Assembly: GCA_021823385.1 (NCBI GenBank)
Contig: JAKAOC010000100.1
Coordinates: forward strand, 1 to 7,596
DNA: 7,596 bases
Direction of reading: 5' to 3'
From: Actinomycetes bacterium
GTDB taxonomy: Bacteria > Actinomycetota > Acidimicrobiia > Acidimicrobiales > Acidimicrobiaceae
Position 1 is the stretch's first letter, and each line of letters starts with the position of its first letter. The notes beneath the pieces were generated by a model. The model was not told where the DNA came from. It saw nothing but the letters and a program-made list of their open reading frames with translations, and ran no database searches. A program made the translations under genes and the position numbers. Positions 6,084-7,596 of this stretch are shown here, piece by piece.

Positions 6084-7424
6084 TTATGCGACTCCCTGCA
6101 CCGGGACGGCTCCGATTTGGGCGGAGGTGATCAGGCCCAAGGACTGCGGCTGCAGCGCGTTGTTGCTGGACACGGCCTCCTGATTACCGTCGGAGTTGTG
6201 GTACTGGTTGAAGTCGATGACGCCGGTCGCACCGTAATAGGAGATCTGCTTGCCCGCCTTCAGAGCGGCAACCCCCTGGGCGTAGGTGTAGACCACCGTC
6301 TTGCCCGGGCCGGGGTTGGCCACCTTGGAGATGTAGCTGTTGAAGACCGCCGGATTGGTGCTCTTGGCCGCGTTCATCGCCAGCGCGACGGTAATCATGC
6401 CGTCGTAGTAGGTCTGGGAGAACGGGTTGTTCAGGTAGGACTGCCACGGAGGTGAGACATTTGCCTTCTCCGCCTTGACACCCGCCTCGAACTGGGTGAG
6501 AGCAGCCGTCGTCTTGCCCGGCTCCTGCACGACTCCGGTGTACATGCTCGTGAACTGGGAGCCCAGAGCACCCTTGACCGCAGTCAGCCACGGGGCGGTG
6601 AAGGTCGCCTCGGTTCCGATGATCGGCTTCAGTCCTCCGAGCTGCTTGAGCTCACCGAAGAAGGTACCCGCGGTGGCGGCGTCCGACTCGGTCATGATCA
6701 CCTGCGGCTTGGCAGCCATGAGCTGCTGAACCGAGGAGAGGTACGAAGCCTGATCAGGAGTGATGTTCAACTGCGAGACAACCTGCATGTGCAAGGCCTT
6801 CAGGCTGTTGAGCACGCCGGGAAGGTCGCCCTGGGAGCCGTTGTCGGTTCCGAAGACGGTCGCGACCCGCGTGTAGCCCTTCTGGTGCGCCCACAGCCCC
6901 ATCGCGGTGCCGTTGGCCGAGTCCGGCGGGAAGAGCCGCCAGAAGTAGGGCATCGTGTTGGTGTTGTAGGACGATTCGCCCGCCACCGCCGTCATCGGGA
7001 TATGTGCCCGGTTGAGGATGGGAACGATGGTCGGGGCCGAGGTGGTACCAGGACCGGCCACCATGATCAGGTTCTTGGTGGTGGCCAGCATCTGCTGGAC
7101 CGCGGGCAGGGCGTCCGCCGGGTCGCCGCGGGTGTCAACACCCTTGTATACGACCTGATGGCCGAGGATTCCACCGGCCTTGTTGATCTGATAGAGCGCC
7201 GGGTAGATACCACCCGACTGATTCGAGCCCTCGAAGCTGCTCGACCCGGTGATGGCAATGACTCCAGCCACCACCAGCGGGCCCGAGGAAGTGCTCGACC
7301 CGCTTCCGCTGCTGCTACTTCCACCCGATGCCGACGCGGAAGATCCGCATGCGGCAGCCAATATACCTAAAGCGGCCGTAGCCGCGAGCGCCTTGTAGCG
7401 AGTGCCTCGCACAATTACCCCCAT
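6084..7424 (-). CDS. Lipoprotein substrate-binding protein of the Liv-type ABC transporter (Peripla_BP_6-like)
   Basis: This 446-aa extracytoplasmic receptor captures the solute and delivers it to LivH/LivM. The N-terminus is a lipoprotein signal: basic residues (Arg6, Arg9, Lys11), a hydrophobic stretch, and lipobox LAAAC with lipidated Cys26. A linker rich in Ser and Gly (27-48) follows, then the mature two-lobe domain starting at PLVVAGVIAITGSSSFEG. Type I periplasmic-binding landmarks include GGILGHQVVYKGVDTRGDP (84-102), VAGPGTTSAPTIVPILNRAHIPM (122-144) and the C-terminal YYGATGVIDFNQYHNSDG (396-413). This fold binds leucine-like amino acids, amides, urea or aromatic acids, and the sequence does not decide between them. 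Start ATG 7424 has a weak, distant AAGG. GTG 7412 lies 5 nt after a G5 run and would give a shorter, equally good signal peptide. It is the first gene of the operon, which is common but not universal for these clusters. Confidence 0.93.
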   Translation of the reverse strand: MGVIVRGTRYKALAATAALGILAAACGSSASASGGSSSSGSGSSTSSGPLVVAGVIAITGSSSFEGSNQSGGIYPALYQINKAGGILGHQVVYKGVDTRGDPADALPAVQQMLATTKNLIMVAGPGTTSAPTIVPILNRAHIPMTAVAGESSYNTNTMPYFWRLFPPDSANGTAMGLWAHQKGYTRVATVFGTDNGSQGDLPGVLNSLKALHMQVVSQLNITPDQASYLSSVQQLMAAKPQVIMTESDAATAGTFFGELKQLGGLKPIIGTEATFTAPWLTAVKGALGSQFTSMYTGVVQEPGKTTAALTQFEAGVKAEKANVSPPWQSYLNNPFSQTYYDGMITVALAMNAAKSTNPAVFNSYISKVANPGPGKTVVYTYAQGVAALKAGKQISYYGATGVIDFNQYHNSDGNQEAVSSNNALQPQSLGLITSAQIGAVPVQGVA

Positions 7425-7485
7425 TTCTGCTGGGCCTTGGAGCGGGATCCCGACCGAACCGGTACCCCCGGGAAGCCGCCTTCAT

Positions 7486-7513
7486 ACTGTATCCAATATC
7501 CAATTCCTAGCAA
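7486..7513 (-). promoter_or_regulatory. Candidate promoter for the operon
   Basis: On the minus strand TTGCTA (7513-7508) could be the -35 box and TACAGT (7491-7486) the -10 box, with a 16-nt spacer. The A7 tract lies 16-22 nt further upstream. Each box matches its consensus at only about four positions and the spacing is one base short of ideal, so this is tentative. It would leave a leader of roughly 50 nt before the ATG. Confidence 0.3.
7490..7503 (-). repeat. Perfect 7-bp tandem repeat TTGGATA x2
   Basis: TTGGATATTGGATA is read on the minus strand as two adjoining copies. It lies inside the spacer of the candidate promoter, where a repressor or activator could bind. Its function is unknown, and a chance repeat in AT-rich DNA is possible. 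Confidence 0.6.
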
Positions 7514-7596
7514 TGGCAGGCGGGGTGATTTTTTTCAGAGACTGCCGAAAAACCTTCGCGGGCTGCGTCGGACTGCCCCGAAAGGGCCACCCTTGC

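Larger units (their letters stand above)
39..7424 (-). other. Probable seven-gene operon: binding protein-livHMGF-ALDH-crotonase
   Basis: All seven genes point the same way with spacers of 2, 74, about 82, 71, 92 and 0 nt, and no opposing gene or U-tract terminator lies between them. I infer one transcript starting upstream of 7424. The two enzyme genes at the distal end suggest the imported compound is broken down through an aldehyde and a CoA thioester. An internal promoter in the 70-92 nt spacers cannot be excluded, but none was recognisable. Confidence 0.75.
7425..7596 (-). promoter_or_regulatory. Non-coding leader and upstream region of the operon
   Basis: This 172-nt stretch has no convincing gene. 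It is locally AT-rich between 7484 and 7535, unlike the rest of the window, which fits a promoter. On the minus strand it holds an A7 tract (7535-7529), a 7-bp tandem repeat (7503-7490) and a candidate promoter. The 5' leader (7480-7425) has a 10-bp palindrome CGGGATCCCG (7452-7443). An upstream gene is not visible. Confidence 0.6.

Noticed and set aside
7315..7503. Minus-strand 62-codon frame starting at TTG 7503 in the leader
   Set aside because: It overlaps the start of the receptor gene in another frame, has no ribosome site, and its Arg-rich translation looks like an out-of-frame shadow.
7540..7585. Imperfect direct repeat GACTGCC...GAAA (7540-7546 and 7571-7577) as an operator pair
   Set aside because: Only seven bases match exactly and the repeat lies upstream of the candidate promoter with no other support.
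1..7596. Mobile elements, CRISPR arrays, tRNA or rRNA genes
   Set aside because: No transposase or integrase frame, terminal inverted repeats, regularly spaced repeats, cloverleaf or rRNA-like segment was found; the window is fully explained by the operon and its leader.

Overview
This window is one leftward (minus-strand) gene cluster of seven tightly spaced genes. It encodes a complete high-affinity ABC uptake system of the branched-chain amino acid (Liv/HAAT) type, followed by two catabolic enzymes, an aldehyde dehydrogenase and a short crotonase-family protein. The DNA is GC-rich, several starts are GTG or possibly TTG, and the binding protein is a lipoprotein with a Ser/Gly-rich linker after its lipid-anchor cysteine. 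Together these suggest a high-GC Gram-positive, most likely an actinomycete-type or acidimicrobial soil or aquatic bacterium. The genus cannot be told from the sequence.

Layout in transcription order (right to left): 7596-7425 is a non-coding leader and promoter region with an A7 tract, a 7-bp tandem repeat and a weak candidate promoter. Next come the lipoprotein substrate-binding protein (7424-6084), LivH-like permease (6081-5191), LivM-like permease (5116-4079), LivG-like ATPase (about 3996-3181), LivF-like ATPase (3109-2345), aldehyde dehydrogenase (2252-759) and the crotonase-fold protein (758-39). The remaining 38 bases hold a GC hairpin that may be the start of a terminator, cut off by the window edge. 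No plus-strand gene, RNA gene, mobile element or CRISPR array was seen.

How the genes may work together: the lipoprotein captures a small acid or amide-like solute outside the membrane. LivH and LivM form the channel, and LivG and LivF power import by ATP hydrolysis. The co-transcribed dehydrogenase would oxidise an aldehyde to an acid, and the crotonase-fold enzyme would act on a CoA thioester. This suggests a catabolic uptake operon, in which a compound (perhaps aromatic or branched) is imported and then degraded, rather than general amino-acid scavenging. The substrate is not shown by the sequence.

The cluster is built from well-known families and I do not see a clearly new system. The points most worth a second look are: the crotonase lacks one of the two usual catalytic glutamates; every spacer of 70-92 nt inside the operon contains a GC-rich hairpin without a U-tract; a 28-codon micro-ORF fills the livF-dehydrogenase gap; and a tandem repeat sits at the promoter.
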